Of a DNA stretch of 34,889 nt, positions 1 through 6,337 are shown one piece after another; the stretch's first letter is position 1, and each line of letters begins with the position of its first letter. Position numbers and translations under genes: made by a program. Under the pieces are notes generated by a model, which saw only the letters and a list, made by a program, of their open reading frames with translations, was not told the DNA's origin and did no database searches. Where the stretch lies: positions 1 to 34,889 of the forward strand of contig NZ_POUB01000035.1 of assembly GCF_003236335.1 (NCBI RefSeq), in the 5' to 3' direction. This DNA comes from Micromonospora deserti. GTDB taxonomy: Bacteria; Actinomycetota; Actinomycetes; Mycobacteriales; Micromonosporaceae.

Positions 1-112
1 TTCTTCAGGTCGGGCAGGCATTCGGTCAGCGGCAGGTCGGGCCCCGCCCGGGCGCCGGCCCGCTGCCCCTGCCCGACCTGCCGCTGACCGAATGCCTGCC
101 CGACCTGAAGAA
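1..112. repeat. 42-bp perfect inverted repeat at the window edge
   Basis: Bases 1-42 are the exact reverse complement of 71-112, with a 28-base GC-rich loop. The right arm codes for plausible Mce protein sequence (LPLTECLPDLKNFP) and the left arm is its antisense copy. A fold-back exactly at a sequence end is a common assembly or amplification artefact, although a real DNA hairpin cannot be excluded. Confidence 0.9.
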
Positions 113-371
113 TTTCCCGGCGACCTGGACGCCGCCGAAGGACTGCCTGCTGCCTGAGGGCTGCGTGCTGCTCAAGCCCGGCTCGCCGGTGCCGGCGGGC
201 GGGTTGATCCTGCCGAAGGGGCTGGTGCCACCCGGCACCGCGTTCCCCGCCGGCACCGAACTGCCGCCCGGCACGGTGCTGTCGGCGGAGTGCGTGCTGC
301 CGGTGACCGGGGCGATCACCGGCCAGACCGGTGACCTGTCCGACGTCCTGCGAGGGGGACTGCTGCCGTGA
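3..371 (+). CDS. Mce family protein, C-terminal part (probably MceE), 5' end missing
   Basis: This is the last ~122 codons of a protein that enters from beyond the window. Mce proteins form hexameric lipid-carrying channels across the cell envelope. The MCE domain itself is not in view; what remains is the proline- and cysteine-bearing tail (TPPKDCLLPEGC, later SAECVLPV) typical of actinobacterial MceD/MceE C-termini. The call as MceE rests on position: the next gene is MceF-like and the following two are Mce-associated membrane proteins, as in canonical mce operons. The stop overlaps the next start as GTGA (368-371). The first ~14 codons lie in an arm of a perfect inverted repeat (1-42 against 71-112) and may not be genuine coding sequence. 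Confidence 0.75.
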   Translation, partial: LQVGQAFGQRQVGPRPGAGPLPLPDLPLTECLPDLKNFPATWTPPKDCLLPEGCVLLKPGSPVPAGGLILPKGLVPPGTAFPAGTELPPGTVLSAECVLPVTGAITGQTGDLSDVLRGGLLP

Positions 372-1612
372 TCGGGCGTGGCACGAAACTCAAGGTCCTC
401 GTCTTCGTCGTGGTGAGCCTGCTCGGCGTCACCTACGTGGGGGTGCGCTACGTCGGCCTCGGCGACCGGCTGCTCGGCGGCGGGTACGTCGTCCACCTCG
501 ACCTGGCCCGCGCCGGCGGCATCTTCCCGCATGCCCCGGTCACCTACCGCGGCGTGCCCGTCGGCCGGGTCACCGCGGTCACCCTGCGCGGCGAAGGCGT
601 CCGTGCCGACCTGCGGATCCAGCGGGGCGTACGGGTGCCGGCGGAGTTGCGCGCCGTGGTCGCCCAGCGCTCCGCCGTCGGCGAGCAGTACGTGGATCTG
701 CGCCCGGAGCGTGACGCCGGGCCGTACCTGCGCGACGGCGCGGTGATCCCGGCCGACCGCACCGGCGTCCCGCTCGCCCCCGAGGTACTGCTGTCCAACC
801 TGGACGCGCTGGTCCGGTCGGTCGGGCCGGACGACCTGGCGGTACTGGTCACCGAGCTGGGCACCGCCTTCGCGGGCAACGAGCAGGCGCTGGCGCGGAT
901 CCTCGACGCCGGTGACGCGCTGCTCGCCGACGCGACCGAGGCGCTGCCCGAGACCCTCACGCTGATCGAGGACGCCCGGACCGTCCTCGCTACCCAGGCC
1001 GAGTCGGCGGAGGCGCTGCGGCGGTGGGCGGCCGGGCTGGCCCAGCTCGCCGCCGCCGTCCGGGCCGCCGACCCCGATTTGCGCCGCCTGCTCGCCGCCG
1101 GCCCGCCGGCCGGGGACGAGCTGGTGGCGCTGCTGCGCGGGCTGGAACCGACCGTGGGCACCCTGCTCGGCAACCTGGTCACCGTCAACGGCATCGCCGC
1201 CCGGCGGCTGCCCGGCATCGAACAGTTGCTGGTGGTCTACCCGATCACCGTCGCCGGCGGGTTCACGGTCACCCCGGGCGACGGCACGGCACACCTGGGC
1301 CTGGTCCTCAACGCCAACGACCCGCCGTCGTGCGTGTACCAGGGCGGCGGACGGCAGTGCAGTGCCGGGGACCGGGCGGCCGGCGCCGGCGTACGCGGGG
1401 CCGGGAACGCGCCGCGGTCCTCCGGCGCCGGGCCGGCCCCGGCGGGCGGCGCGGCGCGGCCCGGGGCCGGCCCGGCCGGCTACGACCCGGCGACCGGGCT
1501 GGTGCTCGGCGGCGACGGCCGGCCCCTGCAGTTCGGCGGTACGGGCGGCCAGTACCGGACCGCTGGGGACCAGTCGTGGAAGCAGCTGCTGCTGGCCGGG
1601 GTGACCCCGTGA
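368..1612 (+). CDS. MceF-like MCE family protein
   Basis: A 414-residue MCE protein, the last Mce subunit of the operon. A single N-terminal membrane anchor (about residues 9-27) is followed by the MCE domain (about 38-115), which includes the typical PVTYRGVPVGRV segment and AVGEQYVDL. The middle (about 125-290) is helical and alanine/leucine-rich, as expected for the channel-forming part. After about residue 320 comes a low-complexity glycine/alanine/proline tail. Family knowledge: these proteins assemble with YrbE permeases and an Mkl-type ATPase, none of which is in this window, to move lipids or sterols. The GTG start overlaps the upstream stop as GTGA, which implies translational coupling. 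Confidence 0.88.
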   Translation: MIGRGTKLKVLVFVVVSLLGVTYVGVRYVGLGDRLLGGGYVVHLDLARAGGIFPHAPVTYRGVPVGRVTAVTLRGEGVRADLRIQRGVRVPAELRAVVAQRSAVGEQYVDLRPERDAGPYLRDGAVIPADRTGVPLAPEVLLSNLDALVRSVGPDDLAVLVTELGTAFAGNEQALARILDAGDALLADATEALPETLTLIEDARTVLATQAESAEALRRWAAGLAQLAAAVRAADPDLRRLLAAGPPAGDELVALLRGLEPTVGTLLGNLVTVNGIAARRLPGIEQLLVVYPITVAGGFTVTPGDGTAHLGLVLNANDPPSCVYQGGGRQCSAGDRAAGAGVRGAGNAPRSSGAGPAPAGGAARPGAGPAGYDPATGLVLGGDGRPLQFGGTGGQYRTAGDQSWKQLLLAGVTP

Positions 1613-1635
1613 CCGGCGGACCGGAGGAGGTGACC

Positions 1636-2403
1636 GTGCCGACCCGTAGGGACCGCACGCTGAAGGTGATCAAGGGAGCGAAGTCCGGGGTGGCCGGCCG
1701 GCCGGCCCGGCGGCTCGTCACCCGGCCGCTGGGCCGGCCGACGCCGATCGAGGACGTGCTGGACCGGCTCGACCGGGAACCGGTCGGGGAGCTGACGGTG
1801 GTCGGGGATCCGGCCCAGGTCGAGGACCTGCCGGTCGACACCGACGGCGCCCCGGCGCCCGCCGGTGGCCCGCACGACGCCGCCGGGGAGGAGCGTACGG
1901 GCGCGGCCGGCCCGCCGGCCCGCCGGCGGGCGCTGCTGGGCTTCCTGGTGGTCGTGCTCGCGGCCACTCTGGCCGCCGCCGGGGTGTACGGCCACCGCTG
2001 GTACACCGACCGGGCGGTGGACGAGGCACGTCAGGGGGCGCTCGCCGCGGCCAAGCAGGTCGCCGTCGACTTCGTCTCGGTCAGCGCCGCCAGCGTCGAC
2101 CGGGACCTGCAGCGGATCTCCGCCGGGGCGACCGGCGACTTCAAGGAGGAGTTCACCCGGGGCGAGTCGCAGGTCCGCGCGGCCGTGGTGGAGAACAAGG
2201 TGGAGTCGCAGGGCTCCGTGCTCCGGGCGGGACTGGTCTCCGGGGACCGCCGCCGGGCGGTGGTCCTGGTAGCCGTGGACGCCACGGTGAAGAACGCCAA
2301 GGCGCCGCAGGGACGGCCGTCGCACTACCGGATCCAGATGGACCTGGTACGCGACCGCGAGTCGGGCGAGTGGCTCGTGTCCCGCCTGCAGTTCGTCGGC
2401 TGA
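1636..2403 (+). CDS. Mce-associated membrane protein (long N-terminal domain)
   Basis: A protein of 255 residues from GTG 1636, chosen because GGAGGAGG (1623-1630) lies five bases upstream. GTG 1609, which would overlap the mceF stop as GTGA, is an alternative. About 95 charged residues are probably cytoplasmic, followed by one membrane helix (about 97-116). An extracytoplasmic domain then carries the features of Mce-associated (Mas) proteins: AVDFVSVSAASVDRDLQRI near its start and a C-terminal GEWLVSRLQFVG. Mas proteins are thought to stabilise or assist Mce complexes. The position immediately after mceF supports this. No catalytic motif is visible. Confidence 0.8.
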   Translation: MPTRRDRTLKVIKGAKSGVAGRPARRLVTRPLGRPTPIEDVLDRLDREPVGELTVVGDPAQVEDLPVDTDGAPAPAGGPHDAAGEERTGAAGPPARRRALLGFLVVVLAATLAAAGVYGHRWYTDRAVDEARQGALAAAKQVAVDFVSVSAASVDRDLQRISAGATGDFKEEFTRGESQVRAAVVENKVESQGSVLRAGLVSGDRRRAVVLVAVDATVKNAKAPQGRPSHYRIQMDLVRDRESGEWLVSRLQFVG

Positions 2404-2426
2404 CGCCCACCCGAGAAGGAGAACCG

Positions 2427-2951
2427 ATGCGTACCCTCGTCCCCGCCCGGTGGCGGCGCGCCGTTCGCCCCCGGGCGCGCCGCGTCCCGCCGATCCCGGC
2501 GTTGGTCGTGGCGATCCTGCTGGCGGCGACGGTCGCCGGCCTCGGCTGGCACGGCGACCGCACCGCCGAACGGCGCGACGCCGCGGTGCGGCAGGCGCTG
2601 GCCACCGCTCCCGCCGCCGCCAAGGCGATCTTCTCCTACGACCACCGCACCTTCGACGACAGCGTGGCGAACGGCCGAAGCTTCGTCACCGGATCCTTCG
2701 CCGAGGAGTACGCGCAGACCACGGCGGCACTGAAGCAGACCGCCGTCAAGCAGCAGGCGGTGGTGCTGGCGGAGGTCTCCGCGACGGGGGTGGTGAGCGC
2801 CACAACCGACCGGGTGGAGCTGCTGGTCTACCTGAACCAGTACCGGCGCAACGTCAGCACGGCGGGGGAGAAGGTGGACCAGAACCGGGTGGTGCTCACT
2901 CTGGTGCCCGACGGCGGCGCCTGGAAGGTCAGTGCGGCGACCGCCATCTGA
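2427..2951 (+). CDS. Mce-associated membrane protein (short form)
   Basis: A protein of 174 residues from ATG 2427, preceded by GAAGGAGA. A short basic N-terminus (three clusters of arginines) is followed by one membrane helix (about 21-43) and an extracytoplasmic domain of the same type as the upstream protein. Shared features are a small-residue helix, AKAIFSYDHRTFDDSV, and a C-terminal WKVSAATAI. It lies 23 bases after the previous stop, so it is very probably in the mce operon. Its 3' end overlaps the 3' end of the convergent WYL-regulator gene by 23 bases (2929-2951), which leaves no room for a terminator between them. Confidence 0.8.
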   Translation: MRTLVPARWRRAVRPRARRVPPIPALVVAILLAATVAGLGWHGDRTAERRDAAVRQALATAPAAAKAIFSYDHRTFDDSVANGRSFVTGSFAEEYAQTTAALKQTAVKQQAVVLAEVSATGVVSATTDRVELLVYLNQYRRNVSTAGEKVDQNRVVLTLVPDGGAWKVSAATAI

Positions 2952-3966
2952 GCGTCCGATCCGGTGGCGCCGGCTCGCGGGCGCCGCTCGTCGCGTCGGC
3001 GTGCGGCGCGGCGCCGCCGGCGGCCGCGGTGTAGCGGGCGGCCAGCTGGCGCAGTAGGTCGCGCAGCTCGGGCGGCTCCAGCACCGTGAACGGCACGTCG
3101 AACTTGCTCAGGTACGTGGCCAGGTCGTGCAGCGAATCCGTGCCGGTGACCAGCTCGCAGGTGGCGTCGTCGACCGGGGTGATCCGGCCCGAGGTGGGGG
3201 TGCTGCGTTCGGCCACCACCGCGGCGGGCGCCTGCACGCGGATGCGCGCCTGGTAGGTGAACGCCAGCGACGCCACGCCGCGCAGCACGTGCGCCGCGGC
3301 GTCGCCGCCGGGCGGCTCCCGTGGCACGAACCGCGGGCCGGTCGGCGGCAGCGGGCGGAGCCGATCGGCGCGGAAGGTGCGCCAGTCCCGCCGGTCGGTG
3401 TCCCAGGCCAGCAGGTACCAGCGGCGGCCGGTGTAGACGAGGGTGTGCGGCTCGACGTCGCGTACGCCGGCGCGCCCGTCGTGGCCGGCGTACGCGAAAC
3501 GCAGCCGTTCATGCTGGTGGGCGGCCGCGGCGACGGCGGTGAGGGTGTCGGCGTCGACGGTGGGCCCCCCGGCGGCCGCCGAGACCGTCGCGGCACGCAG
3601 CGCGTCGACGCGCGGGCGCAGCCGCGCCGGCAGGGTGCGTTCGAGCTTGGTCAGCGCCCGCAACGACACCTCCTCGATGCCGGTGACCGTGCCGGCCGCC
3701 GCGGCCCGCAACCCCACCGCGATCGCCACCGCCTCCTCGTCGTCGAGCAGCAGCGGCGGCAGCGCGGTGCCGGCGCCCAGGCGGTAGCCGCCGGCCGGGC
3801 CGGAGGTCGAGTGCACCTGGTAGCCGAGTTGCCGCAGCCGGTCGACGTCGTTGCGGACGGTCCGGGTGGTGACCTCCAGCCGCGCCGCCAGTTCGGGGCC
3901 GGGCCACTCGCGCCGCTGCTGCAGCAGCGACAGCAGGCGCAGGAGCCGTACCGAGGTTTCCAGCAC
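2929..3966 (-). CDS. WYL-domain transcriptional regulator
   Basis: An HTH-plus-WYL regulator of about 345 residues. The N-terminal winged helix (about 5-60 from this start; RLLRLLSLLQQRREW, then TTRTVRNDVDRLRQLGY) is the HTH_11/DeoR-like type. The WYL ligand-binding domain follows, with GRRWYLLAWDTDRRDWRTFR as its signature, and a C-terminal WCX-like domain. I chose GTG 3966 because family members start at LETSVRLLRLL; ATG 4008 would add 14 unconvincing residues. The gene is divergent from the VOC gene starting at 4028, a common arrangement when such a regulator controls its neighbour, but I see no clear operator in the short gap. The ligand is unknown. Confidence 0.85.
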   Translation of the reverse strand: MLETSVRLLRLLSLLQQRREWPGPELAARLEVTTRTVRNDVDRLRQLGYQVHSTSGPAGGYRLGAGTALPPLLLDDEEAVAIAVGLRAAAAGTVTGIEEVSLRALTKLERTLPARLRPRVDALRAATVSAAAGGPTVDADTLTAVAAAAHQHERLRFAYAGHDGRAGVRDVEPHTLVYTGRRWYLLAWDTDRRDWRTFRADRLRPLPPTGPRFVPREPPGGDAAAHVLRGVASLAFTYQARIRVQAPAAVVAERSTPTSGRITPVDDATCELVTGTDSLHDLATYLSKFDVPFTVLEPPELRDLLRQLAARYTAAAGGAAPHADATSGAREPAPPDRTLRWRSPH

Positions 3967-4027
3967 TCCCCCATTCTGCCCGAGATCGAGGAAGCAGATG
4001 TTCCGCAACCGCTCCTAACGTGAGGTC

Positions 4028-4444
4028 ATGACGGAGACACCGAAACTGCGCGGCATGGCCAACGTCAGCTACTGGGCGGCCGACTGGCCGGCGGCCCGGG
4101 CCTGGTACACCGAGCTGATCGGCTTCGAGCCGTACTTCCTGCGCGACGGCTACGCCGAATGGCGCCTCGGCGACGACCAGGACGAGCTCGGCCTGATCGA
4201 CAGCCGCTACCGGCCGCCGGGTGCGGCGCCCGGCCCGGGCGGCCCGGTCCTGTACTGGCACGTCGACGACGTGCACGGCATGGTCGCGCGGTTGCTCGCG
4301 ATGGGTGCCACCGCGCACGAGCCGCCGCAGAACCGGGGCAGCGGCTTCGTGACCGCCACCGTGGTCGACCCGTTCGGCAACCTGCTCGGGGTCATGGAGA
4401 ACCCGCACTACGTCGAGATCCTCGCCGGGCGGGCAGCGCGGTGA
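4028..4444 (+). CDS. VOC family protein (glyoxalase/bleomycin-resistance fold)
   Basis: A 138-residue protein with the two beta-alpha-beta-beta-beta repeats of the vicinal-oxygen-chelate fold. The first repeat begins at MANVSYWAADWPAARAWYTELIGFEP. The second includes LYWHVDDVHGMVARLLAMGATA and ends in the family-typical VVDPFGNLLGVMENPHY. Potential metal ligands (His in YWHVDD, Glu in VMEN) are present, but the substrate cannot be read from sequence. It is divergent from the WYL regulator and its stop overlaps the next gene as GTGA, so the two are probably co-transcribed. Confidence 0.88.
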   Translation: MTETPKLRGMANVSYWAADWPAARAWYTELIGFEPYFLRDGYAEWRLGDDQDELGLIDSRYRPPGAAPGPGGPVLYWHVDDVHGMVARLLAMGATAHEPPQNRGSGFVTATVVDPFGNLLGVMENPHYVEILAGRAAR

Positions 4445-5004
4445 CCGACACCGAGATCGTCACCTGCGCCGACGCCGACGAGTGGGACCGGTGGCTCACC
4501 GCGTACGGGGCCAGCCGGACCGCCGTCTGGCTGCGCATCGCCCGCAAGGGCACCGGCGCGGTCACGGTGACCGTGGCGGAGGCCGGTGACGTGGCCATCT
4601 GCCACGGCTGGATCGACAGCCACCGGCGCCGCCTCGACGCGACCCACTTCCTGCAGCGCTACTCGCCGCGCCGCCCCGGCAGCCCGTGGTCGCGGGTCAA
4701 CGTCGAGCGGGTCGCAGCGTTCGAGGCGGCCGGCCGGATGCGCCCGGCCGGCCGTGCTCAGGTCGCCGCCGCCCGGGCGGACGGCCGCTGGGCGGCGGCG
4801 TACGCGCCGCAGCGCAGCGCCGCCGTGCCCGACGACCTGGCCGCGGCGCTGGCGGGCGACGACCGCGCCCGCGTGGCGTACGACGCGCTCGGCCGCGGCG
4901 ACCGGTACGCGCTGTTCCTGCCGCTGCTCAAGGCGCGCACCCCAGAGGGGCGGGCCCGGGCGCTGCGCCGGGCACTGGCGACCCTGGGCGCGGCGGACGG
5001 GTAG
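4441..5004 (+). CDS. YdeI/OmpD-associated family protein
   Basis: A 187-residue protein starting at GTG 4441 within a GTGA overlap. It carries the family hallmarks VAEAGDVAICHGWIDS, DATHFLQRYSPRRPGSPWSRVN (given here in shortened form: FLQRYSPRR, PWSRVN) and, near the C-terminus, ALFLPLLKARTPEGRARAL. Related proteins are annotated as bacteriocin-protection or YdeI-type; the biochemical role is not established. Translational coupling to the VOC gene suggests a two-gene unit. A perfect palindrome immediately follows the stop. Confidence 0.85.
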   Translation: MTDTEIVTCADADEWDRWLTAYGASRTAVWLRIARKGTGAVTVTVAEAGDVAICHGWIDSHRRRLDATHFLQRYSPRRPGSPWSRVNVERVAAFEAAGRMRPAGRAQVAAARADGRWAAAYAPQRSAAVPDDLAAALAGDDRARVAYDALGRGDRYALFLPLLKARTPEGRARALRRALATLGAADG

Positions 5005-5035
5005 TCGCCCGGGGACGCGCGCGTCCCCGGGCGAC
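5004..5035. terminator. 32-bp perfect palindrome, probable bidirectional terminator
   Basis: The two 16-base halves (left half GTCGCCCGGGGACGCG) are exact reverse complements with no loop bases. It starts within the stop region of the YdeI-type gene and separates it from the convergent hydrolase remnant ending at 5069. There is no T-tract, as is usual for terminators in very GC-rich actinobacteria. Confidence 0.6.
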
Positions 5036-5068
5036 GTCGCCGCCCGGCAGGCGGATGCCACCGGCCGG

Positions 5069-5615
5069 CTACCGGGCCAGCAGGGCGCGTAGGGCCTCGA
5101 CCACCTCGGCCGGGGCCTCCTCGGCCATGAAGTGGCCGCAGGACATCGTGCGGTGCTCCAGGTCCGGGGCCCAGGCCCGCCACAGCCCGACCGCGTCGTA
5201 GCCGAGGGCCGCGCCCCAGTCCTGCTGCAAAACGGTCACCGGCATTGCGGAGCCGGTTCCCGGCCGCCCGGTCGGCCTGGTCGTGTGCCACGTCGATGCC
5301 GGCCGACGCCCGGAAGCGCTCGTGACCGAGCGCGCGGGCGAGCGCGACGACGTCGGCGGCCATGGTGCGCTTGGCGTACGCGGTGCCGTCGGCGTCGGCG
5401 GGCTTGTCGCTGTCGCCGTACCCGCGCAGGTCGGGGCAGATCACGGTGTGGTCGGCGGCGAGGTCGGCGGCGACATGCCGCCACATGAGGTGGGTCTGCG
5501 GGAAGCCGTGCAGCAGCACGACCGGGCTGCCGGACCCGGCGACCGCCACGTTGAGCGCCACCCCGTCGGCGACGGGGATGCGCCGGTAGTCGAATCCGTC
5601 GATGCTGGAAGTCAC
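5069..5615 (-). pseudogene. alpha/beta hydrolase (haloacetate-dehalogenase-like), internally deleted and frameshifted
   Basis: The N-terminal ~98 residues are a clear alpha/beta hydrolase, with the oxyanion motif LLHGFPQTHLMWR, CPDLRGYGDSDKP and LARALGHERF. The sequence then jumps straight to RASAGIDVAHDQADRAAGNRL, which in this family lies ~120 residues further on. The nucleophile elbow expected directly after GHERF is therefore missing. Near 5246 one extra A in CGCAATGCC shifts the frame; correcting it restores MPVTVLQQDWGAALGYDA and a normal C-terminus with the catalytic-histidine context MSCGHFMAEEAP, ending at 5069. Joined, it would be ~182 residues against ~290 for intact relatives. It cannot be active as read. 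An assembly error is the alternative explanation. Confidence 0.8.
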
Positions 5616-5805
5616 GGTGAAGCCTTTCTGCGGTGTGCGGGTGCCGGCCGGTGGATGCCGGCCGAGGGGCGGCGACCAGGTGGTCCGGCGTCGCCTGCTG
5701 GTCGAGCCTGCCTGGACGTGATCAGCAGCCAGTCAGCGTCGGATGAGTGCCCCGGGTGAATGCCGCCCGAGGTGCCTCGCCCGGGGACCAGCGGGGTCGC
5801 GTGCG

Positions 5806-5820
5806 TAGATTGGGGCCGTG
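5806..5820 (+). promoter_or_regulatory. possible -10 element with leaderless start
   Basis: TAGATT (5806-5811) ends six bases before the GTG at 5818, the spacing expected for a leaderless transcript, and there is no Shine-Dalgarno sequence. I find no convincing -35 element, so this is tentative. Confidence 0.3.
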
Positions 5821-6046
5821 ACCAGGGACACGACGGGGCAGGAGGTGTTTTTCGGCGTGCTGGGGCCGCTGCAGGCGGTGGCTTCGGGCGGCGTCGTCGC
5901 GCTCAAGGGGCCCCGCCACCGGGCGGTGCTGGCCCGCCTGTTGATCGCCCGGGGCCGGATGGTGCCGGTCGACCGGCTCGTCGACGACCTGTGGGATGTG
6001 CCCCCGGACGGCGCGGTCGGGGCGATCCGCACGTTCGTCGCCGACC
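5818..6046 (+). pseudogene. SARP/AfsR-type regulator, N-terminal fragment
   Basis: The first ~75 residues match the DNA-binding (OmpR-like winged-helix) domain of BTAD/SARP regulators: FFGVLGPLQAV, LKGPRHRAVLARLLIARGR, VDRLVDDLW and AVGAIRTFVAD. Intact SARP/AfsR proteins continue for 200 to 900 more residues. Here the similarity stops at about 6044, where the sequence runs into the antisense strand of a membrane protein gene. The frame stays open to 6366 by chance, but nothing after ~6046 resembles a SARP. Such regulators control secondary metabolism; this one has lost its transcriptional activation domain. Confidence 0.75.
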
Positions 6047-6297
6047 AGGCGCAGGGCGAACTCGGCGATGAACGCCGCCCACAGCACCCAACTGCCGGCG
6101 GCGAGGATGCCGGAGACGGTGGGGTGGTGGGTGAGCGTCTGGCCCAGCACCAGGAGGAGGAAGATCACGCCGAGGGCGCCCATCGGCTTGTCGAGCCGCC
6201 GGGCCAGGCCGTTCAACGCCGCCTCACCAGAACTCTCATCCGCCCGTTCGCGGCGGCCGGGGGCATCCGTGCCGGACGGAGGCTGCTGCCCGGTCAT
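6044..6297 (-). pseudogene. membrane protein (ion-channel-like), N-terminal fragment
   Basis: From ATG 6297 about 85 residues are convincing: a polar N-terminus, RRLDKPMGALGVIFLLLVLG, then a second hydrophobic stretch ending in WAAFIAEFALRLV. The two helices resemble the first transmembrane segments of bacterial potassium/ion-channel-type proteins. That assignment is a family impression and is not certain. At about 6044 the sequence switches to the antisense of the SARP fragment, so the pore and C-terminus are missing. It starts 40 bases after the stop of the upstream hydrolase gene on the same strand and could have been co-transcribed with it. Confidence 0.6.
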
Positions 6298-6337
6298 CGG
6301 GATGGTGCCGCGTCGCCGGTATCCCGATCGCCGCGGA

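Noticed and set aside
26..1294. Long minus-strand open frame opposite the mce genes
   Set aside because: It is a GC-bias shadow: no domain, no ribosome-binding site, and the plus strand carries a clear MCE protein.
3127..4023. Plus-strand open frame across the WYL regulator
   Set aside because: It lies antisense to a well-supported HTH/WYL gene and has arginine/glycine-rich shadow composition.
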